Shown here: one piece after another, positions 1 to 8,102 of the stretch
How the letters are laid out: the number at the start of each line of letters is the position of its first letter
How positions within the stretch are numbered: the stretch's first letter is position 1
Assembly (NCBI GenBank): GCA_036489885.1
Contig: DASXEW010000001.1
Location: 186,001-250,000 of the forward strand
From: Candidatus Baltobacteraceae bacterium
Lineage (GTDB): Bacteria > Vulcanimicrobiota > Vulcanimicrobiia > Vulcanimicrobiales > Vulcanimicrobiaceae
Length of the DNA: 64,000 nucleotides
Reading direction: 5' to 3'
Program-made: the position numbers and the translations under genes
Notes under the pieces: generated by a model
Database searches by the model: none
What the model was told of the DNA's origin: nothing
Seen by the model: the letters and a program-made list of their open reading frames with translations, nothing else

Positions 1-2
1 TG

Positions 3-464
3 CGTGTCGCGAAGCCGATGGGATTGCGGATGCGTCAAGCTTACCGCGTCGCGCCGCCGGCGCCGTCGGCATTCCGGACCGTTCACTTGCAAGAGAACTC
101 GACGGCATTTTACATCAACGGCCAGGCGTACGATCCGGCCGCGTCGCCGATGTACACGGTCCACATCGGGACGACGGAGCAGTGGACGATCGAAAATGAT
201 ACGGATGAAGTTCATGCGTTCCACACGCATCAAGTCCATTTCGTCGTTCTTTCGAGTAACGGCATTCCGAATCCGACGGCGCGTTGGCTCGACACCGTCG
301 ACGTGCCGGCCCAGTCGCACGGAGGGTCGGGCGCGGCGGTTCCGACGACTGTTACCTTACTGGTCGACTTTCGCGATGCGGTCATCGCAGGCACGTTTCT
401 GTTCCATTGTCACATCACCGATCACGAAGACGGCGGCATGATGGCGAAGATTACCGCGCAGTAA
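3..464 (+). CDS. Multicopper oxidase, C-terminal part (cut by window start)
   Basis: Only the last cupredoxin domain is present, because the frame is open to the window edge. Two copper motifs are visible. HAFHTHQVHF matches the His-x-His cluster that helps bind the trinuclear centre and the type 1 copper. LFHCHITDHEDGGMM near the C-terminus has the HCH pair, the following His and the Met expected as the axial type 1 ligand. Multicopper oxidases (laccase, CueO/CotA, copper nitrite reductase types) oxidise metals, phenols or similar substrates with electrons passing to oxygen or nitrite. The substrate cannot be told from this piece. The end overlaps the convergent ABC exporter gene by 14 bp. 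Confidence 0.88.
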   Translation, partial: RVAKPMGLRMRQAYRVAPPAPSAFRTVHLQENSTAFYINGQAYDPAASPMYTVHIGTTEQWTIENDTDEVHAFHTHQVHFVVLSSNGIPNPTARWLDTVDVPAQSHGGSGAAVPTTVTLLVDFRDAVIAGTFLFHCHITDHEDGGMMAKITAQ

Positions 465-2274
465 CCTCGCGCGACTCGTCGCGGAATTGCTCGAGGTAAA
501 GGCGCGCATACGCGCCGCCCCTCGCGAGCAATACGGCATGCGTCCCGCTTTCGACGATTCGTCCGCCTTCGACGACGAAGATGATGTCCGCCGAGATGAT
601 CGTCGAGAGACGGTGCGCGATGACGAGGCTCGTACGGTTGAGCATCACGCGCTCGAGCGCCGATTGAATCATCGATTCGTTGTGCGAGTCGAGCGAGCTG
701 GTCGCTTCGTCGAGGATCAAGATGCGTGGATCTTTGAGCAAGACCCGCGCCAGGGCGAGCCGTTGACGCTCGCCGCCGGAAAGTTTGTGGCCGCGCTCGC
801 CGACGATCGTGTTGTATCCGTCCGGAAGGCTCGCGATGAAATCGTGAATATTCGCGTCTTTGGCAGCCGCGATGAGGTCTTCGTCGCTCGCGTCCATTCG
901 GCCGTAACGGAGATTAGTGGCAATCGTGTCGTGGAAGAGATATGTCTCCTGGGTGACGATTCCGATCGCGTTGCGTAGAGATGTGAGATCGAGGTCGCAG
1001 ATATCGTGTCCATCGATCGAGACGCGACCCGACTGCGGAATGTAGAAACGCGGCACGAGCTGCGTAATCGTCGTCTTGCCTGCACCGGACGGCCCGACGA
1101 GCGCCGCGGTTTGTCCCGGCTCGATGTGAAAACTGACGTCGCGCAGCGCCGTACGATCGCCGTAAGCGAACGAGACGTTCTCGAAGTCGATCGCTCCGCG
1201 AACATTCTCGAGCAGCTGCGTCCCGGCGCAGTTTGCCTCTTCGGTCGGCATGTCAAGATATTCGAAAATGCGTTCGAAGACTGCCGCCGCGCTCACGACT
1301 TGCACTTGCACCCCAGCCAGGGTTGACGCGGGGCCGTACAGCCGGCTGAGATACGCGACGAAGGCGACGATCGTGCCGACGGTTAGCGTACCTTGGATAG
1401 CAAACCAGGAGCCCCCCAACCACACCGTGGCCGGGCCGATGACGACCATTGCGCCGATCAACATGATGAACCAGCGTCCGATCATCGCGAGATCGATCTC
1501 GAGGGTCATGAGCTCATTTGCAACACGGAAGAAGCGGCTGCGCTCGAACTGTTCGCGGACGAACGACTTGATCAGCGTGATCCCCGAGATCGAAAGCGTT
1601 TCTTGCGTAATGCTTTCGATCGCGTCGCGCTTTTCGCGCGTGCGCTTGCGGACGATGTACATTCTCCGCCCGACCGGCGAGAGCGGAAAGATCATCAGGG
1701 GGATGACGGCGACCGAAATGAGCGCGAGACGCCAATCGAGGATAAAGATCGTCACGAGCGTCGTCGCCATCGTCGCGATGTTCGTAATAATCGAAACAAG
1801 CGTCCCGGTGACGATGTTGTCGATGTTGTCGACGTCGTTGGAAACGCGGTTCATGATCTCGCCGGTCTTCGTATTCGTGAAGAACGAGATCGGCATTCGG
1901 TGCAGGTGCGAGACGAGGCTGGTGCGGATGTCGCGCATGATCCCCTCGCCCACGTACGAGTTCAGGTAGCCTTGCACGACGCCGACGATCCCTGCGAGGA
2001 TCGCGCTGACGATCATGGCGCCGACATAGACGAGAACCAGCCGCAGCGAGTGTTGCGGAATCGCGTCGTCGATGAGCCACTTTGTGATGAGCGGCGGTAG
2101 AAGTCCGAGCAACGCGACGACGAAGATAGAGACTAAAATGAAGGCTTCTTCACGCCAATAGGGTGCGAAGAAGCGTGCGATGCGCCGCAGATCCACTTTG
2201 CGTTTGGGCTGCGGGCTGTCGGGGTTGAACATGCTCGACCACATCAAGTGGACGGGCGGACCACCGCCTAGCAT
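451..2274 (-). CDS. ABC exporter, fused permease and ATPase (MsbA/BmrA type)
   Basis: A half-transporter of 607 residues, the usual length for type IV exporters that work as dimers in the inner membrane. Residues 40-330 hold about six hydrophobic segments. The ATPase domain follows, with Walker A GPSGAGKTT near 394, signature LSGGERQR near 498, Walker B ILILDEATSS near 518 and the switch region IAHRLST near 552. Family members export lipids, drugs or peptides; no substrate is evident. Translation may start at the first ATG or at one of two internal Met codons (residues 11 and 15), since residues 1-18 are not hydrophobic and look dispensable. A strong inverted repeat lies just upstream of the start. 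Confidence 0.93.
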   Translation of the reverse strand: MLGGGPPVHLMWSSMFNPDSPQPKRKVDLRRIARFFAPYWREEAFILVSIFVVALLGLLPPLITKWLIDDAIPQHSLRLVLVYVGAMIVSAILAGIVGVVQGYLNSYVGEGIMRDIRTSLVSHLHRMPISFFTNTKTGEIMNRVSNDVDNIDNIVTGTLVSIITNIATMATTLVTIFILDWRLALISVAVIPLMIFPLSPVGRRMYIVRKRTREKRDAIESITQETLSISGITLIKSFVREQFERSRFFRVANELMTLEIDLAMIGRWFIMLIGAMVVIGPATVWLGGSWFAIQGTLTVGTIVAFVAYLSRLYGPASTLAGVQVQVVSAAAVFERIFEYLDMPTEEANCAGTQLLENVRGAIDFENVSFAYGDRTALRDVSFHIEPGQTAALVGPSGAGKTTITQLVPRFYIPQSGRVSIDGHDICDLDLTSLRNAIGIVTQETYLFHDTIATNLRYGRMDASDEDLIAAAKDANIHDFIASLPDGYNTIVGERGHKLSGGERQRLALARVLLKDPRILILDEATSSLDSHNESMIQSALERVMLNRTSLVIAHRLSTIISADIIFVVEGGRIVESGTHAVLLARGGAYARLYLEQFRDESREVTAR

Positions 2275-2279
2275 TCGGG

Positions 2280-2306
2280 CACCACGTGGCCTATAACCAC
2301 GTGGTG
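2280..2306. promoter_or_regulatory. Perfect 10-bp inverted repeat upstream of the ABC exporter gene
   Basis: CACCACGTGG (2280-2289) and CCACGTGGTG (2297-2306) are exact reverse complements around a 7-nt AT-rich centre. Each arm contains the self-complementary CACGTG. On the minus strand the centre reads TTATAGG, and TATAGG could serve as a -10 element for the exporter gene starting at 2274. That makes a repressor operator plausible. A terminator for the short minus-strand reading frame ending at 2322 is the alternative, but no T-run follows the stem. Confidence 0.5.
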
Positions 2307-2321
2307 CGCAAGCCGGTTACG

Positions 2322-2573
2322 TTAGAGGTTGTACGCTTTCTTGAGATCCTGGAAGACGACGAGCGTTACGCTGTGATACACGCCGTCGGCAGTCTTTCCG
2401 TACTTTGCATCGATGTCGTCCATGACTTGGTCGTGAATCGGATGCGATACGAGACGATCGAGCATGTATTCGACATTGAATCCGGATGCCGGATCCACGC
2501 CGGCTTTGTAGAGCGCCGTCGTTAGCGCTTTGCCGTCTTTGGGATCGGGCGAGGGCGAGGACGGGAACTTCAC
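2322..2573 (-). CDS. Short hypothetical protein, probably a C-terminal gene fragment
   Basis: I do not recognise this protein. From a GTG at 2573 it gives about 83 residues with protein-like composition (for example YMLDRLVSHPIHDQVMDDID and a C-terminal VVFQDLKKAYNL). No convincing ribosome binding site precedes that GTG. The frame stays open upstream to about 2963, but there it lies opposite the anti-sigma-factor-like frame and reads as low-complexity Arg-rich sequence, so it looks like an antisense shadow. The simplest reading is that the 3' part of a minus-strand gene was joined head-to-head to a truncated plus-strand gene. Confidence 0.4.
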   Translation of the reverse strand: MKFPSSPSPDPKDGKALTTALYKAGVDPASGFNVEYMLDRLVSHPIHDQVMDDIDAKYGKTADGVYHSVTLVVFQDLKKAYNL

Positions 2574-2624
2574 GCCGGCTTCGGTGGCGCGCTTGAGCGC
2601 ATCCGGCCGCTCGCGTTCGTAGCC

Positions 2625-3005
2625 GTGCTCGCACTTGCGGCGGCCGTCGTACTCGGATTGTTTTCCTGGAACGCCGAACGCCGCTTGAACGATCTGCAAA
2701 TTGCCGGAGCGCAGCAATATCACGTCCGCGACGGTGATGTTTTCAAGAACCGCGAGCGCGTTTATCTCGTAATGCGAACGCTGCCGGCACTTGCGGCCGG
2801 ACACGTCTATCAAGCCTGGACGCTTGCGCCCGGCGCCAAGAACGTTACCCCCAGCGTCACGTTCGTTCCCGACAACCGCGGATTCGTCGTTGTTTCGCTT
2901 CCGGAATCTTCCGCGAACATCAGCGCGGTCGCGATCAGCGTCGAGCCTTCCGGCGGCAGTCAAGCGCCGACCACGAAGCCGCTCTTCGTTCAGCCGCTGA
3001 CGTAA
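2625..3005 (+). CDS. Anti-sigma-K factor RskA-like domain protein, N-terminally truncated
   Basis: The predicted product has one membrane segment (about residues 1-15 and in-frame sequence just before the GTG at 2625). A domain typical of the extracytoplasmic half of RskA-type anti-sigma factors follows: LPALAAGHVYQAWTLAPG, then a strand-rich stretch ending ISVEPSGGSQAPTTKPLF. Complete family members start with a cytoplasmic zinc-finger-like sigma-binding domain of about 80-100 residues. None is present here, and no sigma factor gene is adjacent. In frame, an upstream stop occurs at 2523-2525. I read this as a gene remnant that keeps its membrane anchor and outer domain but could not bind a sigma factor. 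Confidence 0.6.
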   Translation: MLALAAAVVLGLFSWNAERRLNDLQIAGAQQYHVRDGDVFKNRERVYLVMRTLPALAAGHVYQAWTLAPGAKNVTPSVTFVPDNRGFVVVSLPESSANISAVAISVEPSGGSQAPTTKPLFVQPLT

Positions 3006-3006
3006 A

Positions 3007-3050
3007 GGCCCGGCGCCTATCCCTGTGGACTCTCGGGTGGACGCCGGGCC
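3007..3050 (+). terminator. Possible terminator after the RskA-like gene
   Basis: GGCCCGGCG (3007-3015) and CGCCGGGCC (3042-3050) form a perfect 9-bp GC-rich stem immediately after the stop codon. The loop is long (26 nt) and there is no T-run, so intrinsic termination is only a possibility. Confidence 0.35.
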
Positions 3051-3193
3051 GCGTCTGCCTCACGCGTCATGAGAGTAACCAAGCGTGGTGAATAAAGTCT
3101 GAAGATGCGCCCCAAAACTGTTTAGAGTTCGTTCACGCGGTTCTCGTAAGCTCGTGCGCAGTTACTGCTAACCGAAAGGAAGTTCTCAATCTC

Positions 3194-3679
3194 ATGCGCA
3201 CCGCTCTTGCCGCGTTCGTGTTCTTGGCCATTGCCGCACTTGCCGGATGTGGCGGAGCTGGTGGATACGGGATGGGTTCGACGTCCTCGAATAGCTCGTC
3301 GGCGAGTCCGCTTTCGACATCGTCGCTTGCGGGTTCAGCCGGATATGTTTCGCCCACGGGATTTACGGTCTACGTGTTGAGCGCGGATTCGTTCAATGAT
3401 TCGACGTGTACGTCGACGGGTGGCTGCACGGGCGTGTGGCCGGTGCTTGCACCGCCCGGAGGTGGTGCATCGATGCCGATCGGGTGGTCGACCTTCGTTC
3501 GCGGCGATGGTCAAACGCAGCTTTCATACAATGGCTGGCCACTTTACACGTACTCAGGCGACAGTGCGGCCGGACAAACCAACGGTAACGGCATCAACTC
3601 ATTCGGCGGCGTGTGGTCTATCGCGCGACCCGGTATGGCCGCCGCCGCCGGAACCCCAGCCAACGACTATCATCCTTAG
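3194..3679 (+). CDS. Secreted lipoprotein with 'secreted repeat' domains (COG4315-like)
   Basis: A 161-residue protein with a clear lipoprotein signal: hydrophobic start and lipobox LAGC, the Cys being about residue 19. A Gly/Ser-rich linker follows. The rest resembles the 'secreted repeat of unknown function' family: TGFTVYVLSAD, then CTSTGGCTGVWPVLAPP, then QLSYNGWPLYTYSGD and NGINSFGGVWSIA. Members are small exported proteins, often near redox or electron-transfer genes; their role is unknown. The ATG has a good ribosome binding site (GAAAGGAAG, about 8 nt upstream). The stop overlaps the convergent histidine kinase gene by 4 bp. Confidence 0.85.
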   Translation: MRTALAAFVFLAIAALAGCGGAGGYGMGSTSSNSSSASPLSTSSLAGSAGYVSPTGFTVYVLSADSFNDSTCTSTGGCTGVWPVLAPPGGGASMPIGWSTFVRGDGQTQLSYNGWPLYTYSGDSAAGQTNGNGINSFGGVWSIARPGMAAAAGTPANDYHP

Positions 3680-4545
3680 GAATCGAGTCCCTCATGTTGC
3701 AATCGCGGAATCCGAACGATGAAACGCGCGGAGCTTTCGAGGCTGATGTCACCGCCGTGAGCCTCTGCGACCCAGCGGCAAATGGCAAGGCCGAGTCCGC
3801 TTCCGGCGCCGTCGCCGGCACGAACCAATCGATCGAATACGCGGCTTCGTATTTCGCCCGGAACGCCGGGACCGTCGTCGTCGACGACGATGGCGGCGAA
3901 GTCGCCGTCCGGGTGCACGCCGACGCGGATGGTGGAACGTGCGTGCCGGATCGCGTTGTCGAGGAGATTGCGAACGACTTGCGCGACGCGGCGCTCGTCG
4001 GCTTCGGCGAAGACGGAGGCCGACTCGAGGTCGATCCGCGGCGATCCTTTTCGACCGGCATACTCACGGGTGACGCGCGTGACGGTATCGCTGACGTCGA
4101 TCGTCTCGCGTTCGAGCTTTTCCGGGCCGCCGGCGCGCGCCAGCAGTGCGAGATCGCCGACGAGTCTGGATCCGTCGAGTGCGGCAGCAGCAATCGTTTC
4201 GAATGCCGCACGTTCCGCATCGCGCGCGTCGACCGCAGCTTGCTGCGCTACGCTCGCTATCGTAGCGAGCGGCGTCCGCAATTCGTGCGCGATGTCGGCA
4301 GCGAAGTCGCGCTCTCGCTCGGCCGCGGCCTCGAGGGGAGCGATTGAATGGCGCGCGACGAGCGCGGCGGCCATCGCAACCAAGGCCAAGAGCGGAATCG
4401 CAATGGATGCGAGTATCCACACGACGCGCTCCATCGCGCGCCCGAGAGCGGCTTCGCCGAGAGCGCGAGTTTGCGGCGAACTCAAGAGGGGAGCGACGAG
4501 ATCACGGTTGACCCGTTCCTCGAATACGTACGCGCCGAGGGCCAA
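3676..4545 (-). CDS. Sensor histidine kinase of a two-component system
   Basis: Partner of the response regulator just upstream. From the TTG at 4545 (289 residues), a membrane segment lies near 41-64. The dimerisation/phosphoacceptor box AHELRTPL puts the phosphorylated His near residue 87. The ATPase shows N-box NLLDNAIRHA (~193), G1 DDDGPGVP (~222) and G2 GSGLGLAIC (~248). The start is a problem. The frame stays open upstream to about 4648 and encodes a good first membrane helix (SYWAVFAFVVVALALGAYVF), but no ATG, GTG or TTG precedes 4545. A TTG start would cut off that helix, so a rare start codon or a sequence error is possible. The signal sensed is unknown. Confidence 0.9.
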   Translation of the reverse strand: MALGAYVFEERVNRDLVAPLLSSPQTRALGEAALGRAMERVVWILASIAIPLLALVAMAAALVARHSIAPLEAAAERERDFAADIAHELRTPLATIASVAQQAAVDARDAERAAFETIAAAALDGSRLVGDLALLARAGGPEKLERETIDVSDTVTRVTREYAGRKGSPRIDLESASVFAEADERRVAQVVRNLLDNAIRHARSTIRVGVHPDGDFAAIVVDDDGPGVPGEIRSRVFDRLVRAGDGAGSGLGLAICRWVAEAHGGDISLESSARFIVRIPRLQHEGLDS

Positions 4546-4606
4546 AGCGACGACGACAAATGCGAAGACCGCCCAATAGGAGAGTGTCAGGCGGACGATC
4601 GCGCGT

Positions 4607-5275
4607 TTAGGTGACCAGTCTATACCCGACTCCCCACACAGTCGCGATCATATCCGAGGCTCCGGCGCTACGCAACTTGCGGCGAAGCTGGCCGACGTAG
4701 ACGTCGACAATGTTGCTCGAACCGGCAAATTCATCGCCCCACACGCGGTCCAAAATCTGCTGACGCGAAAGCGTCAGACCGGCATTCCGCGCGAGATATT
4801 CCAGCAAACGAAACTCCGTCGTCCCGAGCACAATCTCCGATTCGCTCACGAACGCCCGGCGCGCCGTAAGATCGACGTGCAGATCGCCGGCGGCGATCAC
4901 GCTCTGCGGCGGACGTTCGGCGCGCCGCAGCAGCGCGCGAATGCGTGCGAGCAGCTCTTGTGCGACGAACGGCTTAACCAAATAGTCGTCTGCGCCGCAA
5001 TCGAGACCGCGCACGCGGTCTTCGACGGCGTCACGGGCCGTCAGCATCAGAACCGGCGTCGAAACGCCGGCTTCGCGTGCTTTGGAGCAGACGGAAAAAC
5101 CATCGCCTTTGGGGATCACCAGATCCAAGACGGCCAGATCGAATTCGCCGTCGATCAGTTGCGCGAGCGCGGATTCGCCGTCGGCAACGTGCGAGATCGC
5201 GTACCGCTCGCGCTCCAGCATGCGCTTGACCGCATCGGCAATCTCTTCGTTGTCTTCGACGAGCAGAATGCGCAT
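4607..5275 (-). CDS. OmpR/PhoB-family response regulator
   Basis: A 222-residue two-domain regulator. The receiver domain has acidic residues E7/D8, phosphoacceptor D51 (in AVLDLVIPKG), T79 and K101 (YLVKPF). The C-terminal winged helix ends with VDVYVGQLRRKL and TVWGVGYRLV, characteristic of the OmpR class that binds direct repeats as dimers. It lies in a minus-strand run: small secreted protein, TPR protein, this regulator, kinase. It ends in TAA inside the open frame of the kinase, which suggests coupled translation. Its targets cannot be seen here, though the TPR and secreted proteins in the same run are obvious candidates. Confidence 0.95.
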   Translation of the reverse strand: MRILLVEDNEEIADAVKRMLERERYAISHVADGESALAQLIDGEFDLAVLDLVIPKGDGFSVCSKAREAGVSTPVLMLTARDAVEDRVRGLDCGADDYLVKPFVAQELLARIRALLRRAERPPQSVIAAGDLHVDLTARRAFVSESEIVLGTTEFRLLEYLARNAGLTLSRQQILDRVWGDEFAGSSNIVDVYVGQLRRKLRSAGASDMIATVWGVGYRLVT

Positions 5276-5277
5276 CG

Positions 5278-6084
5278 TTATTGCGCAATCGTGTCGTGGA
5301 TCGAGAGCGCCATGTTTCGCAAGCTCGGGTCCGATGCATTACGCATGACCGCTTCGAAGGCCATTCGCGCCTCCGCGCGCCGTCCTTCGCGCAGGAGCAC
5401 GATTCCAAGCGCAAAGCGCGCGCGCGGATACTCGGGAGTCGATGTCAGTGCAGCCTGCAGCTCGCGTTCCGCAACGTCCAGGTGCCCGGATTGCAGTGCG
5501 ACGAGCGCGAGATCGTAATGGGCCGGAGCGTAAGCCGGGTTCCGTTCAATCAGCTTATTGAAGTCCGCACGTGCGGTTGCCGTGTCGCCTGCCCGCAACG
5601 CGACGAGCCCTTGCGAATAGAGGGCGCGCGCGGAGGTCGGTGCGAGCGCAACGAAGCGGTCCGCGGCCGCGCGAGCACCCGTTGTATCGTTCCGGTCGAG
5701 ATCGACCGTGATCAAGTTGGCATATGCGGCCAGAAATCCGGGGTCGCGCGCAATCGCCGCTTGCAGCTCGCTCGCGGCGCGATCGTAGTCGCGTTCGCCC
5801 GCAAGTGCGAGCGCCAGGTTATAGTGTGCGGTTGAGTTTTGCGGCTCGGCGGGATTACGCTTCAGCGCGGCTTCGAATTCGGTTGTGGCCGTCGCGTAGT
5901 CGGACCGGTCGAGAGCCGCCATTCCGCGTGCGAAGCGCTCGCGGATCTCTCGCGCAATCGCGAGATTGCGCAGTGTCGCGCGATCGGTCGAGGTTGGTGT
6001 CGGCGCTCCATAACTCTGTGCGGTCGCGGCCTGCGGAAAGCCGGCGACAATGCAGAGCGCGAGCGCCAAGGCGCGCACGCTCAT
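5278..6084 (-). CDS. Exported TPR-repeat protein
   Basis: A 268-residue protein with an N-terminal signal peptide (ALALALCIVAGFPQAATAQ). A stack of about five to six tetratricopeptide units follows, recognisable from repeated patterns such as AHYNLALALAG, ALYSQGLVALRAGD, AHYDLALVALQSGH and ARFALGIVLLREGR. TPR domains act as scaffolds for protein contacts; the partner here is unknown. The start overlaps the end of the upstream small secreted gene by 4 bp (ATGA), and only two bases separate its stop from the response regulator start. The four genes are therefore probably co-transcribed. Confidence 0.85.
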   Translation of the reverse strand: MSVRALALALCIVAGFPQAATAQSYGAPTPTSTDRATLRNLAIAREIRERFARGMAALDRSDYATATTEFEAALKRNPAEPQNSTAHYNLALALAGERDYDRAASELQAAIARDPGFLAAYANLITVDLDRNDTTGARAAADRFVALAPTSARALYSQGLVALRAGDTATARADFNKLIERNPAYAPAHYDLALVALQSGHLDVAERELQAALTSTPEYPRARFALGIVLLREGRRAEARMAFEAVMRNASDPSLRNMALSIHDTIAQ

Positions 6085-6326
6085 TGTCCCGGCGGCTGCG
6101 GTAAGTGAGCGTCGTGAATCGAGACCGTCGTCGCAGCCTTTTCAGGCTCGCAAACCCAACCGATACGGCCTTCGACGGCGATCGGTCCGAGCAGTGACGG
6201 CGCTTGCGACGGTTCGAGAACCTGCGCCATCGTGCTGGGGTTGAGCTCAACGCCGGCCACGGCTATTGCCGAGCCCAGCGCCAGGAGCAAAACGCCCATC
6301 GCGAAAGCGAGCTTAAAGTTCATCAT
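6081..6326 (-). CDS. Small secreted or membrane-anchored hypothetical protein
   Basis: An 81-residue protein with a hydrophobic N-terminus (LAFAMGVLLLALGSAIAVAG) and a short polar remainder containing one Cys. I recognise no family. It starts with tandem ATG codons and has AAAGAG as a weak ribosome binding site. It is first in the run that leads through the TPR protein to the two-component genes and overlaps the TPR gene by 4 bp, so it may belong to the same envelope-sensing unit. Only 27 bp separate it from the divergent beta-barrel gene at 6354. Confidence 0.7.
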   Translation of the reverse strand: MMNFKLAFAMGVLLLALGSAIAVAGVELNPSTMAQVLEPSQAPSLLGPIAVEGRIGWVCEPEKAATTVSIHDAHLPQPPGQ

Positions 6327-6353
6327 CTCTCTTTACCATTCGGGCATGAAAAA

Positions 6354-8102
6354 TTGCTGAAAGCGGGCTCCGTTGCGGTAGCGCTCTGGCTTGTGCTGGC
6401 TACGCCGCCGGCCCTGGCGAGTTCCCTTTTGGCCGGGATCGTCCGGGATGCGCATGGGGCGCCGATCACGGGCGCGCTGGTCAGCGGCTTGGACGCCGGC
6501 GGCGCCCTCGTTGGGAATGCTTCCACGGATAAGGATGGTACGTTCGCTCTTGACACACCGCAAGCGCCGGAGCGCGTGCGCATCACATGCCGCTTTTGCC
6601 GGAGCCTAACCTTAACCGTGCGACCCGGCGAACCGGTTGTCGCGATCCTGCAGCGCTACGACGCGCTCGTTGCCGACGGACCCTCCCCGTCCGATTTGAT
6701 GGCGCTGCCCTATACGCAAATCGAAAATGCTCTTGCGCTACGGCCCTTCGAGGTGCTGCGGCTGGGCAACGGTCTTCCCAACGATCGTTCACTTTCCGAT
6801 CGCGGCCTCGGAAACAACGCGCTTGTACTTGACGGTGACGCGCCGACGTACAATATTGCATCCTATTTGCCGACCGCGCTTGCGACGACGCCGACCCATT
6901 CCGGAAATGTTGTGACGTTCGAACCTTCGAGCTCGGCGTATCAATACGGCGCATACGCAACGGGTGGACTGATTGCGCTTTCGCGCGACCCCGCAATCGT
7001 CGAACAGGCTGCGTTCGGAAACGCCTCGGCATTCCGCTTTTCCGCCGGCGCGCCGGATTTGGGCGTTTCGCTCGGCTCAGACTCCGATGACTACACGGAA
7101 CGTGAACGTGTCGTTGCAAGCGGCAACGCGGCGTTCGCGGGCGGCACGCTCGATGCGCAGCTTTCGTCGTCGCGAGCCGAAACGGTGCTGCCATTTTCGA
7201 CGTTCGATCTTTCGGAGTCGAGCGCGACGGTCGGATTTACGAAGCAATTCGATCGCGTTCGCTTTCGGTTTTCGGCCTCCGACGCGTTCGGCACCCAGAG
7301 CCTTTTTACGAACGACACGATTTGGAACGACTCGGCGCTGAACGCTTCCGCGGGCACGCGCTTAGGCGTCGTCCAGCTCGATGCAGGCGCGCAGTATTCG
7401 AACAACTCGAACAATATCGCATGGGCCGGAACCGCTATCAATTTCGGACAGAGCACGGTCTACGTGCACGCGCACATCCCAGGTCGCACGAGCGTTGACT
7501 TTGGCGTCGCTCATACGACCTACGATGCGGAGGGCGGACCGCACAACCTGGTGCTACCGTCTTTGATGGTCGTGCAAAGTCTCGGCAGCTTTTCGGTTAC
7601 GGGCGGCGTATCCACATCGCTGGTTCGAATATCGGAATACGGAGCGCCGTATCTCGCCGCGCTGGCAGAGGCGCATTTCGACTATAGTGATGGCCGCCGG
7701 CTCCGAGCCGAACTGCAAACGTATGGGCAAAATACGAACCTTGCCAACGCACACGGTATGACCGGGAACGGCGCGTCGCTCGAGTATCAGATTACGCCGA
7801 CGACCAGCATTCGCGCCTGGAGCCTGCGGCTCTTCAACGATGACAACGCATACAGCGGCGTACAGGATACGCCCTATATCTCGGGCGATTCGCTTTGGGT
7901 CACGAACCAGAACGGTGGATTTCGTCTGGATGCGATCTATCGCCGTACCGCGACGCAGGCCAACTTTTTCTACCAGCAGACTCGGCGCGGGGTTGATGGG
8001 GACATGTATTTTCCGCTCTCGCTTCGGACCTCGATCGGCGTGCGCAGCGAGCTTCGCCAGCAGGGGCGCCGCAGCTCGGTCGTCCTCAATTTCGCCGGCT
8101 GA
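6354..8102 (+). CDS. Outer-membrane beta-barrel protein with carboxypeptidase-regulatory and TonB-plug-like domains
   Basis: About 582 residues. After a signal peptide (VALWLVLATPPALAS), residues ~25-90 form a carboxypeptidase-regulatory-like Ig fold (AGIVRDAHGAPITGALVSGL). A plug-like region follows (LSDRGLGNNALVLDGDAP), then many alternating strands typical of an outer-membrane barrel. It resembles TonB-dependent receptor-like proteins and argues for a diderm cell; the ligand is unknown. I start at TTG 6354. An ATG at 6346 is out of frame and would read MKNC-stop. One more A in the A5 run would give a textbook MKKLLKAG leader, so an indel is possible. Confidence 0.75.
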   Translation: MLKAGSVAVALWLVLATPPALASSLLAGIVRDAHGAPITGALVSGLDAGGALVGNASTDKDGTFALDTPQAPERVRITCRFCRSLTLTVRPGEPVVAILQRYDALVADGPSPSDLMALPYTQIENALALRPFEVLRLGNGLPNDRSLSDRGLGNNALVLDGDAPTYNIASYLPTALATTPTHSGNVVTFEPSSSAYQYGAYATGGLIALSRDPAIVEQAAFGNASAFRFSAGAPDLGVSLGSDSDDYTERERVVASGNAAFAGGTLDAQLSSSRAETVLPFSTFDLSESSATVGFTKQFDRVRFRFSASDAFGTQSLFTNDTIWNDSALNASAGTRLGVVQLDAGAQYSNNSNNIAWAGTAINFGQSTVYVHAHIPGRTSVDFGVAHTTYDAEGGPHNLVLPSLMVVQSLGSFSVTGGVSTSLVRISEYGAPYLAALAEAHFDYSDGRRLRAELQTYGQNTNLANAHGMTGNGASLEYQITPTTSIRAWSLRLFNDDNAYSGVQDTPYISGDSLWVTNQNGGFRLDAIYRRTATQANFFYQQTRRGVDGDMYFPLSLRTSIGVRSELRQQGRRSSVVLNFAG

